DNA of 38,976 bases from Jatrophihabitans sp. (GTDB lineage: Bacteria; Actinomycetota; Actinomycetes; Mycobacteriales; Jatrophihabitantaceae): NCBI GenBank assembly GCA_025924515.1, contig JAICIE010000017.1:1-38976 (forward strand), in the 5' to 3' direction. Positions within the stretch are counted from its first letter, which is position 1, and every line of letters begins with the position of its first letter. A program made the position numbers and the translations under genes. The notes under the pieces are model-generated. The model ran no database searches. It was not told the origin of the DNA and worked only from the letters and a program-made list of their open reading frames with translations. Positions 7,217-16,697 of this stretch are shown here, in pieces.

Positions 7217-8746
7217 GTGAAACTGGAGCTTCGCGGCATCACCAAGCGCTTCGGCACGCTCACCGCCAACGACCGGGTCGATCTCGTCGTCGAACCCGGC
7301 GAGATCCACGCGCTGCTCGGCGAGAACGGTGCCGGCAAGTCGACGCTGATGAACGTCCTCTACGGCCTGTACCAGCCCGATGAGGGCGAGATCGTCGTCG
7401 ACGGCCGGCCGGTGCAGTTCCGCGGGCCGGGCGACGCGATGGCGGCCGGGATCGGGATGGTCCACCAGCACTTCATGCTGATCCCGGTCTTCTCGGTCGC
7501 CGAGAACGTCATGCTCGGTCACGAACAGTCCTCGGGCGGGTTCCTCGCCCGCCGCCGCGCGCGCCGCGAGGTCGCCGACATCTCCCGGCGTTACGGGCTG
7601 GACGTGCCGCCGGACGCCCTCGTAGCCGACCTGCCCGTCGGAGTCCAGCAGCGCGTCGAGATCCTCAAGGCTCTCAGCCGCAAGGCGGAGCTGCTGGTCC
7701 TCGACGAGCCGACCGCCGTCCTCACCCCGCAAGAGACCGACGACCTCATCACGGTGATGCGGGCTCTGCGCGACGGCGGGACGTCGATCGTCTTCATCAG
7801 CCACAAGCTGCGCGAGGTGCGCCAGGTCGCCGACCGGATCACGGTGATCCGCCGCGGCGCCGTCGTGGGCACCGCGCACCCGAGCGCCCCGCCCGCCGAA
7901 CTGGCCGCGCTGATGGTCGGGCGGCCGGTGCAGCTGACCGTCGACAAGGCACCCAAACAGCCGGAGGACCCGGTCCTCGAGGTCACCGGACTGCGGATCG
8001 TCTCCGGGGCCGGCGTGGTCCTCGTCGACGACGCGTCCTTTACCGTGCGGGGCGGGGAGATCTACGCGCTCGCGGGGGTGCAGGGCAACGGGCAGACCGA
8101 GCTGACCGAGGCATTGGTGGGCCTCACGCCGCTCGCGTCCGGGTCGATCCGCATCGACGGGTTCGAGACCGCCGGCCGCGCGACCCGGGACATCCTGCGC
8201 CGCGGGGTGGGCTACGTCGCCGAGGACCGGCTGCACGACGGGCTGGTCGGCTCGTTCAGCGTCGCCGACAACCTGGTGCTCGATCTCTATGACGGGTCCC
8301 CGTACGCCAAGCGCGGCGTGCTGCGCCGACGGGCCATCGACCTGAACGCGCGGGCCCGGGTCGAGGAGTTCGACGTGCGCACGCCGAGCATCGAGGCGTC
8401 CGCCGCCACCCTGTCGGGCGGCAACCAGCAGAAGGTCGTCCTCGCCCGGGAGATGTCGCGGCCGCTGCGGCTGCTCATTGTCGCCCAGCCCACCCGCGGG
8501 CTCGATGTCGGCTCGATGGAGTTCGTGCACCGGCGCATCGTGGCCGAGCGCGACCGCGGCGCCGCCGTCCTGCTGGTATCCACCGAACTGGACGAGGTGC
8601 TGGGTCTGGCCGACCGCATCGGCGTCATGTTCCGCGGCCGCATCGCGGCAGAGGTTCCGGGAGGCACGCCGGCCGAACAGATCGGGATGCTGATGGCCGG
8701 GTCGCAAGCCGAGAGCGACGGCGCGGCCGCGGAAGCGGTGCCATGA
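7217..8746 (+). CDS. Nucleoside ABC transporter, duplicated ATP-binding protein
   Basis: 509 residues with two ATPase domains in tandem, as in the sugar/nucleoside (YufO/NupO-like) class. Domain 1 (about 1-245) has Walker [11 protein letters not shown]-loop VHQHFML, signature [11 protein letters not shown] and Walker B LLVLDEPT. Domain 2 (about 255-500) has a degenerate Walker A ([10 protein letters not shown]), a canonical LSGGNQQK and Walker [13 protein letters not shown] with Gln in place of the catalytic Glu; site 2 is therefore probably weak or inactive, which is usual in this class. The start is GTG 7217 with AAGGAG 11 nt upstream; the longer open frame is shadow of the lipoprotein gene. 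The stop overlaps the ATG of permease 1 (ATGA). Confidence 0.93.
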   Translation: MKLELRGITKRFGTLTANDRVDLVVEPGEIHALLGENGAGKSTLMNVLYGLYQPDEGEIVVDGRPVQFRGPGDAMAAGIGMVHQHFMLIPVFSVAENVMLGHEQSSGGFLARRRARREVADISRRYGLDVPPDALVADLPVGVQQRVEILKALSRKAELLVLDEPTAVLTPQETDDLITVMRALRDGGTSIVFISHKLREVRQVADRITVIRRGAVVGTAHPSAPPAELAALMVGRPVQLTVDKAPKQPEDPVLEVTGLRIVSGAGVVLVDDASFTVRGGEIYALAGVQGNGQTELTEALVGLTPLASGSIRIDGFETAGRATRDILRRGVGYVAEDRLHDGLVGSFSVADNLVLDLYDGSPYAKRGVLRRRAIDLNARARVEEFDVRTPSIEASAATLSGGNQQKVVLAREMSRPLRLLIVAQPTRGLDVGSMEFVHRRIVAERDRGAAVLLVSTELDEVLGLADRIGVMFRGRIAAEVPGGTPAEQIGMLMAGSQAESDGAAAEAVP

Positions 8747-10011
8747 CCGTCGAGACGGCTCCCGCGTCGGCCTCCCCGGCGCCTGCGGACCAACCCCCGC
8801 GCCGCGGCCTCGGCCGCAGGCTGCTCGACGGATATCTCTACGCCGGGCCGGTCACGCTCACGGTCCTGGCCTTCGTCTGCGGAGCAGTGGTCGGCGCAGT
8901 CATGATGGTCGTCGCCGACCCGGCGACCCGATCGGCTCTCGGCTACTTCCTCGCTGCTCCCGGCGACACGTTCAGTAACGGCTGGCACGCCATCTCGGCC
9001 GGCTACAGCGCACTGTTCCGCGGCGCTCTCTTCAACACCGACTCGCTCTACAGCAACGGCGGAGCGCCCATCTTCGGGCCGATCGCCAACACCCTCGCGT
9101 ACGCGACCCCGTTGATCCTCGGCGGCCTGGCCGTCGGAGTGGCGTTCCGCGCGGGCCTGTTCAACATCGGCGTGCAGGGCCAGTTGATCATGGGCGCGAT
9201 CTGCGCGGGGCTGGTCGGATTCGACGTCGACCTGCCGCCGGTCATCCACCTGGTCGCGGCCCTGCTTGCCGGGATTGCCGGAGGCGCGGGATGGGGCGGG
9301 CTCACCGGCTGGCTCAAAGCGCGCACCGGCGCGCACGAGGTCATCACGACGATCATGCTCAACTACGTCGCGCTGTACTTCCTGAACTACCTGCTCAACG
9401 TCTCGGGATTCCAGAAACCGAAGACCAACGAGGCGGTGTCCAAGCCCGTCTCGGGCGACGCGCGGCTGCCACACCTTTTCGGCGCCAACCTCCCGGTGCA
9501 CCTCGACCTGCTGATCGCACTGGGGGCCGCAGCCGGGGTCTGGTGGCTGCTCACGCGGTCGACCCTGGGATTCTCGCTGCGCGCGATCGGCGCGAACCAG
9601 AACGCCGCGAGGACCGCGGGCATGAACGTCGAGCGAGGCTATCTCGTGGTGATGCTGATATCGGGAGCGCTCGCCGGCCTCGTCGGCTGCTCGCAGGCGC
9701 TGGGGGCCCGCGCCGGCGGGTTCGACAACTCCGTCGACGCCAACCTCGGCTTCGATGCGATCACCGTCGCCTTGCTCGGCCAGGCCAGCCCGTGGGGCAC
9801 GGTGCTGGCCGGGCTGTTCTTCGGCGCGCTGAACGCCGGGCGGGTGGTGATGAACGCGAGCACCTCGACCCCGTCCGACGTCGTCAACGTGATGGAGGCG
9901 GTGATCGTACTGTTCATCGCGGCTCCCGCCCTGGTGCGGTCGATCTTCCGGCTCCGGCAGGCGCGGGGCGGTTCGCGGGTCAGCGCGCTCGCGAAGGGCT
10001 GGAACGGATGA
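8743..10011 (+). CDS. Nucleoside ABC transporter permease 1 (BPD_transp_2)
   Basis: 422 residues, with about ten membrane helices after a Pro-rich cytoplasmic N-terminus (1-30). The family block [19 protein letters not shown] and the coupling segment [21 protein letters not shown] are both present. This class imports nucleosides with BMP lipoproteins (NupP/YufP-like). It starts at ATG 8743, overlapping the ATPase stop, and ends in a second ATGA that opens a 21-codon mini-ORF. Confidence 0.92.
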   Translation: MTVETAPASASPAPADQPPRRGLGRRLLDGYLYAGPVTLTVLAFVCGAVVGAVMMVVADPATRSALGYFLAAPGDTFSNGWHAISAGYSALFRGALFNTDSLYSNGGAPIFGPIANTLAYATPLILGGLAVGVAFRAGLFNIGVQGQLIMGAICAGLVGFDVDLPPVIHLVAALLAGIAGGAGWGGLTGWLKARTGAHEVITTIMLNYVALYFLNYLLNVSGFQKPKTNEAVSKPVSGDARLPHLFGANLPVHLDLLIALGAAAGVWWLLTRSTLGFSLRAIGANQNAARTAGMNVERGYLVVMLISGALAGLVGCSQALGARAGGFDNSVDANLGFDAITVALLGQASPWGTVLAGLFFGALNAGRVVMNASTSTPSDVVNVMEAVIVLFIAAPALVRSIFRLRQARGGSRVSALAKGWNG

Positions 10012-10073
10012 GCGGCACCCTCGGAAACTGCTTGGCACAGAACGCTTCGCACTCTCGCGGTAACCCCGCATGA
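10008..10073 (+). CDS. 21-codon mini-ORF bridging the two permease genes
   Basis: ATG 10008 overlaps the TGA of permease 1 (ATGA), and its own TGA (10071-10073) overlaps the ATG of permease 2 at 10070 (ATGA). The peptide is [20 protein letters not shown] plus Ala, with no recognisable fold. It may act only as a translational bridge, since permease 2 has no clear Shine-Dalgarno sequence of its own, or it may be chance. Confidence 0.4.
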   Translation: MSGTLGNCLAQNASHSRGNPA

Positions 10074-11395
10074 GCACCGCGACCGGCACCCGGCCGCCGG
10101 CCGCCGGCGACGAGCTCGTCGTCCACCACCAAGCTGCCGAGCCGCTGCTGAGCACCCGACGGCGGTTGGCCGGAGCCGCCGGACTGGTCGTCGCCGGGCT
10201 CGTCTGCATCCTCGTGTTCGGACTCGACGCCAACCCGGGCGACGCCAGCTTCCAGGTGGCCCTGGCCGGGTTCGGACCGAAGATCCCCAACGTTCAGCTG
10301 CCCGGCCGACCGGCGTGCTTCGTCCTCGGCGCTCTCGTGATCGTCCTCGCGTTGCTGCACGCCGCGCGGGGCTTCTCCCGCCGGTCGATGCGGTGGGTGA
10401 TCGCGACGGCGATCGCCTGTTTCGCGGTCTCGTTCCTGTGCTGGGCCGCCACCGGCACGCCCGGTAACCCCTTCACGCTGCTCGGGCTCCTGCAAACGAC
10501 GATCGCCGCCTCTTCGGTGCCGCTCGTCCTCGGCGCGCTCGGCGGCATCATGTGCGAGCGCTCGGGCGTGATCAACGTGGCGATCGAGGGCCAGCTGTTG
10601 GTCGGGGCGTTCATGGGCGCGATGGTGGCCACGATGGCGAACAACGTCGCCGGCACGCTGGCCGCGGCCGCGGCGGGCGGCGTGCTCGGCGCGCTGCTCG
10701 CGGTGTTCGCCGTCAAGTACGCCGTGAACCAGGTCGTGCTCGGCGTCGTGCTCAACGTCCTCGCCCTGGGCCTGACGAACTTCGGCTACAACGCGCTGCT
10801 GCAACAGAACAGCTCGGGGCTGAACAACCCCGCCGTCCTGAACCCGATCAAGGTGCCGGGGCTGTCGCAGATCCCGATCCTCGGTCCGGTTCTGTTCGAC
10901 CAGAACTGGCTGGTCTATCTGACCTACGCGCTGATCGTGGCGGTGCACGTGTGGTTGTTCCGCACCCGCTGGGGGCTGCGGACCCGGGCCGTCGGAGAGC
11001 ACCCGCGGGCGGCCGACACGGTGGGGATCAACGTCGCCCGGATGCGGTACCGCAACGTGATCATCGGCGGCATGATCGCGGGGATCGGCGGCGCCTATCT
11101 CACCATCGGCTACGCGGGCGCCTTCAGCGGCAACATCTCCTCCGGGAAGGGGTTCATCGCGCTCGCCGCGGTGATCTTCGGCCGGTGGAGCCCGCTTGGC
11201 GCCGTGGGCGCGGCGCTGCTCTTCGCGTTCGCCGACGGTTTGCAGATCCTGCTGCCCATCGCGGGGACCCCCACGAACATCCCGTCCGCGTTCTGGTCGA
11301 TGCTGCCCTACGTGGCGACCGTGTTTGCGGTCGCGGGCCTGGTAGGCAAGGTGCAGGCCCCCGCCGCCGACGGCGAGCCGTACGTCAAGAGCTGA
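10070..11395 (+). CDS. Nucleoside ABC transporter permease 2 (BPD_transp_2)
   Basis: 441 residues, polytopic, paralogous to permease 1 and similar to NupQ/YufQ. It carries IMCERSGVINVAIEGQLLVGA, matching the FNIGVQGQ block of its partner, and LRTRAVGEHPRAADTVGINV, matching the coupling segment. The N-terminal 30 residues are cytoplasmic and charged. The two permeases would form the heterodimeric channel served by the duplicated ATPase. No good ribosome binding site precedes ATG 10070, so translation is probably coupled to upstream ribosomes. The stop is followed 26 nt later by cdd. Confidence 0.92.
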   Translation: MSTATGTRPPAAGDELVVHHQAAEPLLSTRRRLAGAAGLVVAGLVCILVFGLDANPGDASFQVALAGFGPKIPNVQLPGRPACFVLGALVIVLALLHAARGFSRRSMRWVIATAIACFAVSFLCWAATGTPGNPFTLLGLLQTTIAASSVPLVLGALGGIMCERSGVINVAIEGQLLVGAFMGAMVATMANNVAGTLAAAAAGGVLGALLAVFAVKYAVNQVVLGVVLNVLALGLTNFGYNALLQQNSSGLNNPAVLNPIKVPGLSQIPILGPVLFDQNWLVYLTYALIVAVHVWLFRTRWGLRTRAVGEHPRAADTVGINVARMRYRNVIIGGMIAGIGGAYLTIGYAGAFSGNISSGKGFIALAAVIFGRWSPLGAVGAALLFAFADGLQILLPIAGTPTNIPSAFWSMLPYVATVFAVAGLVGKVQAPAADGEPYVKS

Positions 11396-11421
11396 GTCGT
11401 CCCCTCCCGGATCGGAGATCC

Positions 11422-11814
11422 ATGTACGAGATCGATTGGCCCGAGCTGCGCCGTGCCGCGCTCGAGGCGATGGGCACCGCCTACGCCCCGTACTCGCAGT
11501 ACCCGGTCGGCGCCGCGGCCCTCGTGGACGACGGACGCATCGTCGTCGGCTGCAACGTCGAGAACGCCTCCTTCGGGCTCGGTCTCTGCGCCGAGTGCGG
11601 GATCGTCTCGGCGCTGCACGCCGGCGGAGGAGGACGGCTGGTGGCCTTCGCCTGCGTCGACGCGCGCGGCGGCGTGCTCATGCCGTGCGGGCGCTGCCGG
11701 CAGCTGCTGTGGGAGCACGGCGGGCCGGACCTGCAGCTGGACACTCCCGAGGGCGTGATGAGCATGTTCGACGTGCTGCCGCAGGCCTTCAGCCAGAACG
11801 ACCTCGTCGGCTGA
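11422..11814 (+). CDS. cdd: Cytidine deaminase
   Basis: 130 residues, the length of the tetrameric cytidine deaminases. It converts cytidine and deoxycytidine to uridine and deoxyuridine. Zinc ligands are C56 (in C-A-E58, Glu58 the proton shuttle) and C89 with C92 (MPCGRCRQ); substrate-binding NVENASFG is intact. GGAG lies 4 nt before ATG 11422. Position directly after the nucleoside importer indicates that imported cytidine is deaminated at once. Confidence 0.96.
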   Translation: MYEIDWPELRRAALEAMGTAYAPYSQYPVGAAALVDDGRIVVGCNVENASFGLGLCAECGIVSALHAGGGGRLVAFACVDARGGVLMPCGRCRQLLWEHGGPDLQLDTPEGVMSMFDVLPQAFSQNDLVG

Positions 11815-11855
11815 CCGAGCCGGGTGAGCAGCGCAGCCGCGCACGAGGTCCAGCC

Positions 11856-13157
11856 GTGAGCGCCGGCGCCGGGCGCACCGAGCTCTTCAGCGCGGTCGAC
11901 GTCATCCGCGCCAAGCGCGACGGCGGCGAGCTGTCCGACGAGCAGATCGACTGGGTGATCGACGCGTACACCCGCGGCGCGGTCGCCGAGGAGCAGATGG
12001 CGGCCCTGGCCATGGCGGTGTTCTGGCGCGGCCTGGCTCCGCGCGAGCTGTCGCGGTGGACGGACGCGATGATCCGCTCCGGCGAGCGGCTCGACCTGTC
12101 GTTCCTGTCCCGCCCGGCCGTCGACAAGCACAGCACCGGCGGGGTCGGCGACAAGATCACGCTGCCGCTGGCCCCGCTCGTGGCCGCGTGCGGCGCGGCG
12201 GTGCCGCAGCTGTCCGGGCGCGGGCTGGGGCACACCGGCGGGACGCTCGACAAGCTCGAGTCGATCCCGGGCTGGCGGGCGTCCGTGAGCAACACGGAGT
12301 TCCGCCGACAGCTCGAGGAGGTGGGGGCGGTGATCTGCGCGGCGGGCGCCGACCTCGCTCCGGCCGATCGCAAGCTCTATGCGCTCCGCGACGTGACCGG
12401 CACGGTCGACTCCATCCCGCTGATCGCCTCCTCGATCATGAGCAAGAAGATCGCGGAGGGGTCTGCGGCGCTCGTCCTCGACGTCAAGGTCGGCTCCGGC
12501 GCGTTCATGCCCGACCTGAACTCCGCGCGGGAGCTCGCCGAGACGATGGTCCGGCTGGGCGGCGACGCCGGCGTGCGCACGGTGGCGCTGCTCACCGACA
12601 TGTCCACGCCACTGGGCCGGACCGCGGGCAACGGTCTGGAGGTTGCGGAGGCGGTCGAGGTGCTGGCCGGCGGAGGGCCGGCCGACGTGGTGGAGCTGAC
12701 CCTGACCCTGGCCCGGGAGATGCTCGCCGCGGCCGGACGAGAGGACGCGGACCCGGCCGACGCGCTGCGGGACGGACGGGCCATGGACGTCTGGCGCCGC
12801 ATGATCCGCGCGCAGGGCGGCGATCCCGACGCGGCGCTGCCGGCGAGCAAGGAGCGGCACGACGTTGCCGCGCCGGCGACCGGAGTGCTCACCCGCCTGG
12901 ACGCGCTGGCCGTGGGAGTCGCCGCGTGGCGGCTGGGTGCCGGCCGAGCCCGCAAGGAGGATGGCGTGTCGGCCGGCGCCGGGGTGCGACTGCTCGCCCG
13001 GCCCGGGGACAGGGTGACCGCAGGGCAGCCGCTGCTCGAGCTGCACGCCGATGATCCGGCCCGGTTCCGGGCCGCCCTGGCCGCGTTGACGGACGGCATC
13101 GAGGTCGGCCCGGCGCCGCCGGCGCGCCGCCCGCTCGTCCTCGACCGGATCGGATGA
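11856..13157 (+). CDS. deoA: Thymidine (pyrimidine-nucleoside) phosphorylase
   Basis: 433 residues. It splits thymidine, deoxyuridine or uridine with phosphate into base and (deoxy)ribose 1-phosphate. The family signature SGRGLGHTGGTLDKLESIPG and the phosphate-binding KHSTGGVGDK are intact, and SSIMSKKIAEG holds the base-binding residues. A C-terminal PYNP domain (about 340-425) is present. The start is GTG 11856, 41 nt after cdd. Third enzyme of the salvage operon; the choice between DeoA and Pdp specificity cannot be made from sequence. Confidence 0.94.
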   Translation: MSAGAGRTELFSAVDVIRAKRDGGELSDEQIDWVIDAYTRGAVAEEQMAALAMAVFWRGLAPRELSRWTDAMIRSGERLDLSFLSRPAVDKHSTGGVGDKITLPLAPLVAACGAAVPQLSGRGLGHTGGTLDKLESIPGWRASVSNTEFRRQLEEVGAVICAAGADLAPADRKLYALRDVTGTVDSIPLIASSIMSKKIAEGSAALVLDVKVGSGAFMPDLNSARELAETMVRLGGDAGVRTVALLTDMSTPLGRTAGNGLEVAEAVEVLAGGGPADVVELTLTLAREMLAAAGREDADPADALRDGRAMDVWRRMIRAQGGDPDAALPASKERHDVAAPATGVLTRLDALAVGVAAWRLGAGRARKEDGVSAGAGVRLLARPGDRVTAGQPLLELHADDPARFRAALAALTDGIEVGPAPPARRPLVLDRIG

Positions 13158-13198
13158 GGGATCGCGGCACGCGCCGGACCGCTGCTGCGCCGGCGGGT

Positions 13199-13204
13199 TA
13201 ACGT
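13199..13204 (+). promoter_or_regulatory. Internal leaderless promoter -10 (TAACGT) for add
   Basis: TAACGT ends 7 nt before ATG 13212, so add can be transcribed on its own as well as from the operon. This favours ATG 13212 over the in-frame GTG 13203, which lies inside the -10. Confidence 0.55.
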
Positions 13205-13211
13205 GAGCCTC

Positions 13212-14288
13212 ATGGCCGCCCGGATCGACGAGGAGAACCTGCGCCGCGCTCCCAAGGTGCTGCTGCACGACCATCTCGACGGAGGGTTGCGACCGGCCAC
13301 GGTGCTGGAATTGGCGCACGAGGTCGGCTACTCGGACCTGCCCGCCGACGATCCCGAGGCGCTCGGCCGGTGGTTCCGCGAGGCGGCGGACTCCGGATCC
13401 TTGGAGCGCTATCTCGAGACGTTCAGGCATCCCGTCGCGGTGATGCAGACCCGCGCCGGGCTGGTCCGCACCGCGCGCGAGGCCGCCGAGGACCTGGCCG
13501 CCGACGGGGTGGTGTACGCCGAGGTGCGCTGGGCGCCGGAGCTGCACGTCGAGCGGGGCCTGAACCTCGACGAGGTGGTCGACGCCGTGCTCGCCGGCTT
13601 CCGCGAAGGCGAGCAGGAGGCGGCGCGTCGCGGTCAGGCGATCCGGGTGGGCGGGCTGGTCACCGCGATGCGGCACGCGGCGCGCTCGCGCGAGATCGCC
13701 GAGCTCGCCGCGGCCTGGCGCGACCGGGGCGTGGTCGGGTTCGACATCGCCGGCGCGGAGGCGGGGTTCCCGCCGACCCGGCACCTGGACGCCTTCGAGT
13801 TCCTGCGCCGCGAGAACTTCCACTTCACGATCCACGCCGGCGAGGCCTTCGGGCTGCCGTCGATCTGGGAGGCGCTGCAGTGGTGCGGTGCGGACCGCCT
13901 CGGCCACGGCGTGCGGTTCGTCGACGACATCGCGCCGGACGGCAGCCTGGGCCGGCTGGCCCAGTACGTGCGGGACAAGCGGATCCCGCTGGAGATGTGC
14001 CCGTCCTCCAACGTGCAGACCGGCGCCGCCAAGTCGATCGACGAACATCCGATCGGCCAGCTGCGCCTGCGCCACTTCCGGGTGACGGTCAACACCGACA
14101 ACCGGCTGATGAGCGCGACGTCGATGTCGCAGGAGCTGGGGCTGCTCGTCGACGCGTTCGGTTACGGCTGGGCCGACCTGCAGTGGTTCACCATCAACGC
14201 GATGAAGAGCGCGTTCATCCCGTTCGACGACCGGCTCGATCTCATCAACGGACGCATCAAGCCTGGCTTCGCCGAGCTAATGCAATAA
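13212..14288 (+). CDS. add: Adenosine deaminase
   Basis: 358 residues from ATG 13212 (GTG 13203 would add three). It deaminates adenosine and deoxyadenosine to inosine forms. Zinc-binding H19-D-H21 near the N-terminus, HAGE (zinc His region and catalytic Glu) and GHGVRF are present. VNTDNRLMS supplies the catalytic zinc Asp; the second Asp of the common DD pair is Asn, which I recall as usual in actinobacterial Add. The 3' end overlaps the convergent GH3 gene by 12 nt. Completes the nucleoside catabolic set. Confidence 0.94.
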   Translation: MAARIDEENLRRAPKVLLHDHLDGGLRPATVLELAHEVGYSDLPADDPEALGRWFREAADSGSLERYLETFRHPVAVMQTRAGLVRTAREAAEDLAADGVVYAEVRWAPELHVERGLNLDEVVDAVLAGFREGEQEAARRGQAIRVGGLVTAMRHAARSREIAELAAAWRDRGVVGFDIAGAEAGFPPTRHLDAFEFLRRENFHFTIHAGEAFGLPSIWEALQWCGADRLGHGVRFVDDIAPDGSLGRLAQYVRDKRIPLEMCPSSNVQTGAAKSIDEHPIGQLRLRHFRVTVNTDNRLMSATSMSQELGLLVDAFGYGWADLQWFTINAMKSAFIPFDDRLDLINGRIKPGFAELMQ

Positions 14289-15593
14289 ACCGAGCGCGCT
14301 CTTCGCAGTGAGCACCCGCAGCGCCGACGCGTCGACCAGGGCGCGGAACGACGACGACGCCGACGCCGCCTGCAGCAGCGCGGCGGTCATCGCGCCGGCC
14401 TGACCGGCGTCGACGGTGAGAACGAGGTCCCCGCCGGCGCGGATGAAGTCGACTGCGCGTGAACCGACCGAATACCCGCTCACCTGCTTGGCCGCGCCGA
14501 GGTCGTCGCTGATGACGACGCCGGCGAACCCGAACCGCTGCCGCAGGATCCCGGTGACGATGGTGGAACTGAACGCCGCCGGGTGCGCGGAGTCGATCCG
14601 CGTGTAGATCGCGGTCGACATCATGACGAACGGCACGTGCGCCTGCACGGCCGACTGGAAGGGCTCCAGATACGGGTCGTTCGGGCCGGTGATGGTGTCG
14701 CGGACCCCCGACGTGGTGTCGGTGTTGCCGGTCACCCGGCCGAGGCCGGGGAAGTGCTTGGCGGTGGCATCGACCCCGCCTTCGGCCATGCCCCGCACGA
14801 AGGCGTCCCCGTGGGGAATGACGGTCGTGGGGTAGTGGCCGAACTCCCGGTCGAGGTCACCGATCGGCGGGTTGTCGGTGTCGCCGGGGGGAACGGTGTC
14901 GACCACTGGAGCGAGGTTCACGTTGACCCCGGCCGCGTGCAGTTGCTGTGCCCAGGTAACGGCCTTCGACCAGAGCGTCCCGTGGTACCAAGTGCCCTGT
15001 GTCAGCGCGGACGGGATGGTGCTGAACCCCGACCCCCGCAGCCGCTGCACCAGACCGCCCTCCTGGTCGGTGGAGACGAGCAGCTTGACGGAGGCCGGAG
15101 CCAGCCCCTGCAGGCGGGTCGTCACCGCCTTCGTTGCGGTGACGCCCTGGTAGGTGGTGCCGTCGAGGATGACCGAGCCCACGTGATAGGTCTGGATCGC
15201 GGTGGCGGTGGCCGCGGCGACCCCGGTCGTCGGGCAGTCGACCATCAGCAACTGGCCGACCCGCTGGGCCTCGGACATGCCGGAGAGCAACGTGCGCGGG
15301 CTGGCGGACGTCGACGTGCGCATCGCCGATGTCGTGGCTGCGGCCGGCGATGAGGATGCGGCTCGCGACGAGTCCGTGGCCCGGGAGGACGCGGCCGAGG
15401 ACGCCCGCGGCTGGCGGCTCGGCCGAGCCGCTGACGAGGGCGGGCGCGACGTGCTCGGCGCAGCGGGTCGCGAGGAAGCCCGCATGCTGGAGGTGGGCGG
15501 GTTCGGCGGGTCGGTCGGGCGGCCGGACGCCACCGACGTGCACCCCGTCGAGACGCACATGACGGCGGTCAGAACCGCCAGCCGCAGCAGCAT
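14277..15593 (-). CDS. GH3 (beta-N-acetylhexosaminidase-like) lipoprotein
   Basis: 438 residues. The signal peptide ends STGC with lipidated Cys 18, followed by a Ser/Arg/Pro/Ala-rich low-complexity linker (19 to about 100) spanning the cell wall, then a family 3 glycoside hydrolase N-terminal barrel: [46 protein letters not shown] (nucleophile Asp). The NagZ acid/base loop KHFPGHG...DSH is changed to KHFPGLG...NTDTT, so the catalytic Asp-His pair is not in its usual form. Probably acts on peptidoglycan fragments or another external glycan. ATG 15593 is preceded by GGAGG at 7 nt; an upstream GTG (15608) is less likely. It starts 18 nt after the luciferase-like gene, so the two form an operon. 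Confidence 0.88.
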   Translation of the reverse strand: MLLRLAVLTAVMCVSTGCTSVASGRPTDPPNPPTSSMRASSRPAAPSTSRPPSSAARPSRQPRASSAASSRATDSSRAASSSPAAATTSAMRTSTSASPRTLLSGMSEAQRVGQLLMVDCPTTGVAAATATAIQTYHVGSVILDGTTYQGVTATKAVTTRLQGLAPASVKLLVSTDQEGGLVQRLRGSGFSTIPSALTQGTWYHGTLWSKAVTWAQQLHAAGVNVNLAPVVDTVPPGDTDNPPIGDLDREFGHYPTTVIPHGDAFVRGMAEGGVDATAKHFPGLGRVTGNTDTTSGVRDTITGPNDPYLEPFQSAVQAHVPFVMMSTAIYTRIDSAHPAAFSSTIVTGILRQRFGFAGVVISDDLGAAKQVSGYSVGSRAVDFIRAGGDLVLTVDAGQAGAMTAALLQAASASSSFRALVDASALRVLTAKSALGLLH

Positions 15594-15611
15594 CGTCGAA
15601 TCCTCCACTCC

Positions 15612-16646
15612 TCAGGTCGAGCCGAGTCCCTTCGGCACGCCCTCGAAGAGCAGACGTGTTCTCTCCAGGGATCGGTTGCGGTCGTCGCCGGAATAGAGCT
15701 GGGTGGTGACCATCAGCTCGTCGGCCGCGGTCCGCTCGAGCAGGCCCGCCAACGCCGCGCGGACGGTTTCCGGACCGCCGACCGCCTGATCGCGCCAGCG
15801 TTCGCTCACCCAGTCCCGCTCGCTGCTCGTCCAGGGATGCGCGGCGGCCTCGTCCGGGGTGGGCAGCGGGCCGGGGCGTCCCTGGCGCAGCCGCAGGAAC
15901 GACAGCGCCGCCGGAAGGGCCAGGCGTTGCGCCGTCTCGTCGGTCTCGGTGCAGACCACCTGCACGGTGATCATGGCGTACGGCCGGTCCAATCCGCGGT
16001 CGGTCCGGAAGCTGGAGCGGTACAGATCCAGCGCGGCCACGGTGTTCGCCGCGCTGAAGTGGTGCGCGAAGGCGAACGGCAGGCCCAACAGGCCGGCCAG
16101 CTGCGCGCTGTACCCGCTGGACCCCAGCAGCCAGATCGGCGGCGACTGGTCCGCGCGGGGAACCGCCGCGATGGCGCCGTAGGGATGCCCGTCCGGCCAT
16201 TCGCCGGCCAGGAAACAGGCCAGCTCGCCGAGCTGCTCGGGGAAGTCGTCCGGCCCGAGCGTCCCGCGGCGCAGCGCAGCGGCGGTCGCCGGGTCGGTGC
16301 CCGGCGCGCGGCCCAGGCCGAGGTCGATCCGGCCCGGGTAGAGGGCCGCCAGGGTGCCGAACTGCTCGGCCACGACGAGAGGAGCGTGGTTGGGCAGCAT
16401 CACCCCGCCGGACCCGACCCGGATCCGCTCGGTCGCCGCTGCCACCGCACCGACGAGGACGGCCGGCGCGGAGGATGCGATCCCGGGCATGTTGTGGTGC
16501 TCGGCGAGCCAGAACCGGGTGTACCCGAGCCGTTCGGCGCACTGCGCCGACCGCAGCGTCGCGCGGACCGCCTCGGTGGTCGTCTGCCCTGCGCCGACCG
16601 GCGCGAGGTCGAGGACGGAGAGCGGCAGGTTCGGCAACGCGGTCAC
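15612..16646 (-). CDS. LLM-class flavin-dependent oxidoreductase (luciferase-like, MsnO8 type)
   Basis: 344 residues of the bacterial-luciferase TIM barrel: [58 protein letters not shown] and [10 protein letters not shown]. Such enzymes use reduced FMN or F420 to oxidise or reduce small molecules; the substrate is unknown. The start is GTG 16646, immediately before the conserved LPLSVLDL. The much longer frame open upstream is antisense to the serine hydrolase. Only 51 nt separate it from the divergent serine hydrolase, so promoters must overlap. Probably cotranscribed with the GH3 gene. Confidence 0.9.
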   Translation of the reverse strand: MTALPNLPLSVLDLAPVGAGQTTTEAVRATLRSAQCAERLGYTRFWLAEHHNMPGIASSAPAVLVGAVAAATERIRVGSGGVMLPNHAPLVVAEQFGTLAALYPGRIDLGLGRAPGTDPATAAALRRGTLGPDDFPEQLGELACFLAGEWPDGHPYGAIAAVPRADQSPPIWLLGSSGYSAQLAGLLGLPFAFAHHFSAANTVAALDLYRSSFRTDRGLDRPYAMITVQVVCTETDETAQRLALPAALSFLRLRQGRPGPLPTPDEAAAHPWTSSERDWVSERWRDQAVGGPETVRAALAGLLERTAADELMVTTQLYSGDDRNRSLERTRLLFEGVPKGLGST

Positions 16647-16684
16647 GTCCAGGTCGAACCGGGCCGGGTCGCGGCAGATTCCGC

Positions 16685-16690
16685 TAGCGT
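16685..16690 (+). promoter_or_regulatory. Leaderless promoter -10 (TAGCGT) for the serine hydrolase
   Basis: TAGCGT ends exactly 7 nt before ATG 16698, with no ribosome binding site. It lies in the short divergent gap shared with the LLM gene. Confidence 0.6.
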
Positions 16691-16697
16691 CGTCCGG

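Noticed and set aside
6944-8707. 587-residue open frame on the minus strand
   Set aside because: Shadow of the lipoprotein and ATPase genes on the opposite strand.
8287-10290. 667-residue open frame on the minus strand
   Set aside because: Antisense to the ATPase and permease 1 genes, with repetitive Arg/Asp/Glu/Gly composition and no domain.
11481-14075. 864-residue open frame on the minus strand
   Set aside because: It is antisense to cdd, deoA and add, whose motifs are unambiguous. The translation is low-complexity Arg/Gly/Val/His, typical of GC-rich shadow frames.
15837-16697. N-terminal extension of the serine hydrolase frame
   Set aside because: It is antisense to the LLM oxidoreductase; the family N-terminus and the -10 at 16685 place the start at 16698.
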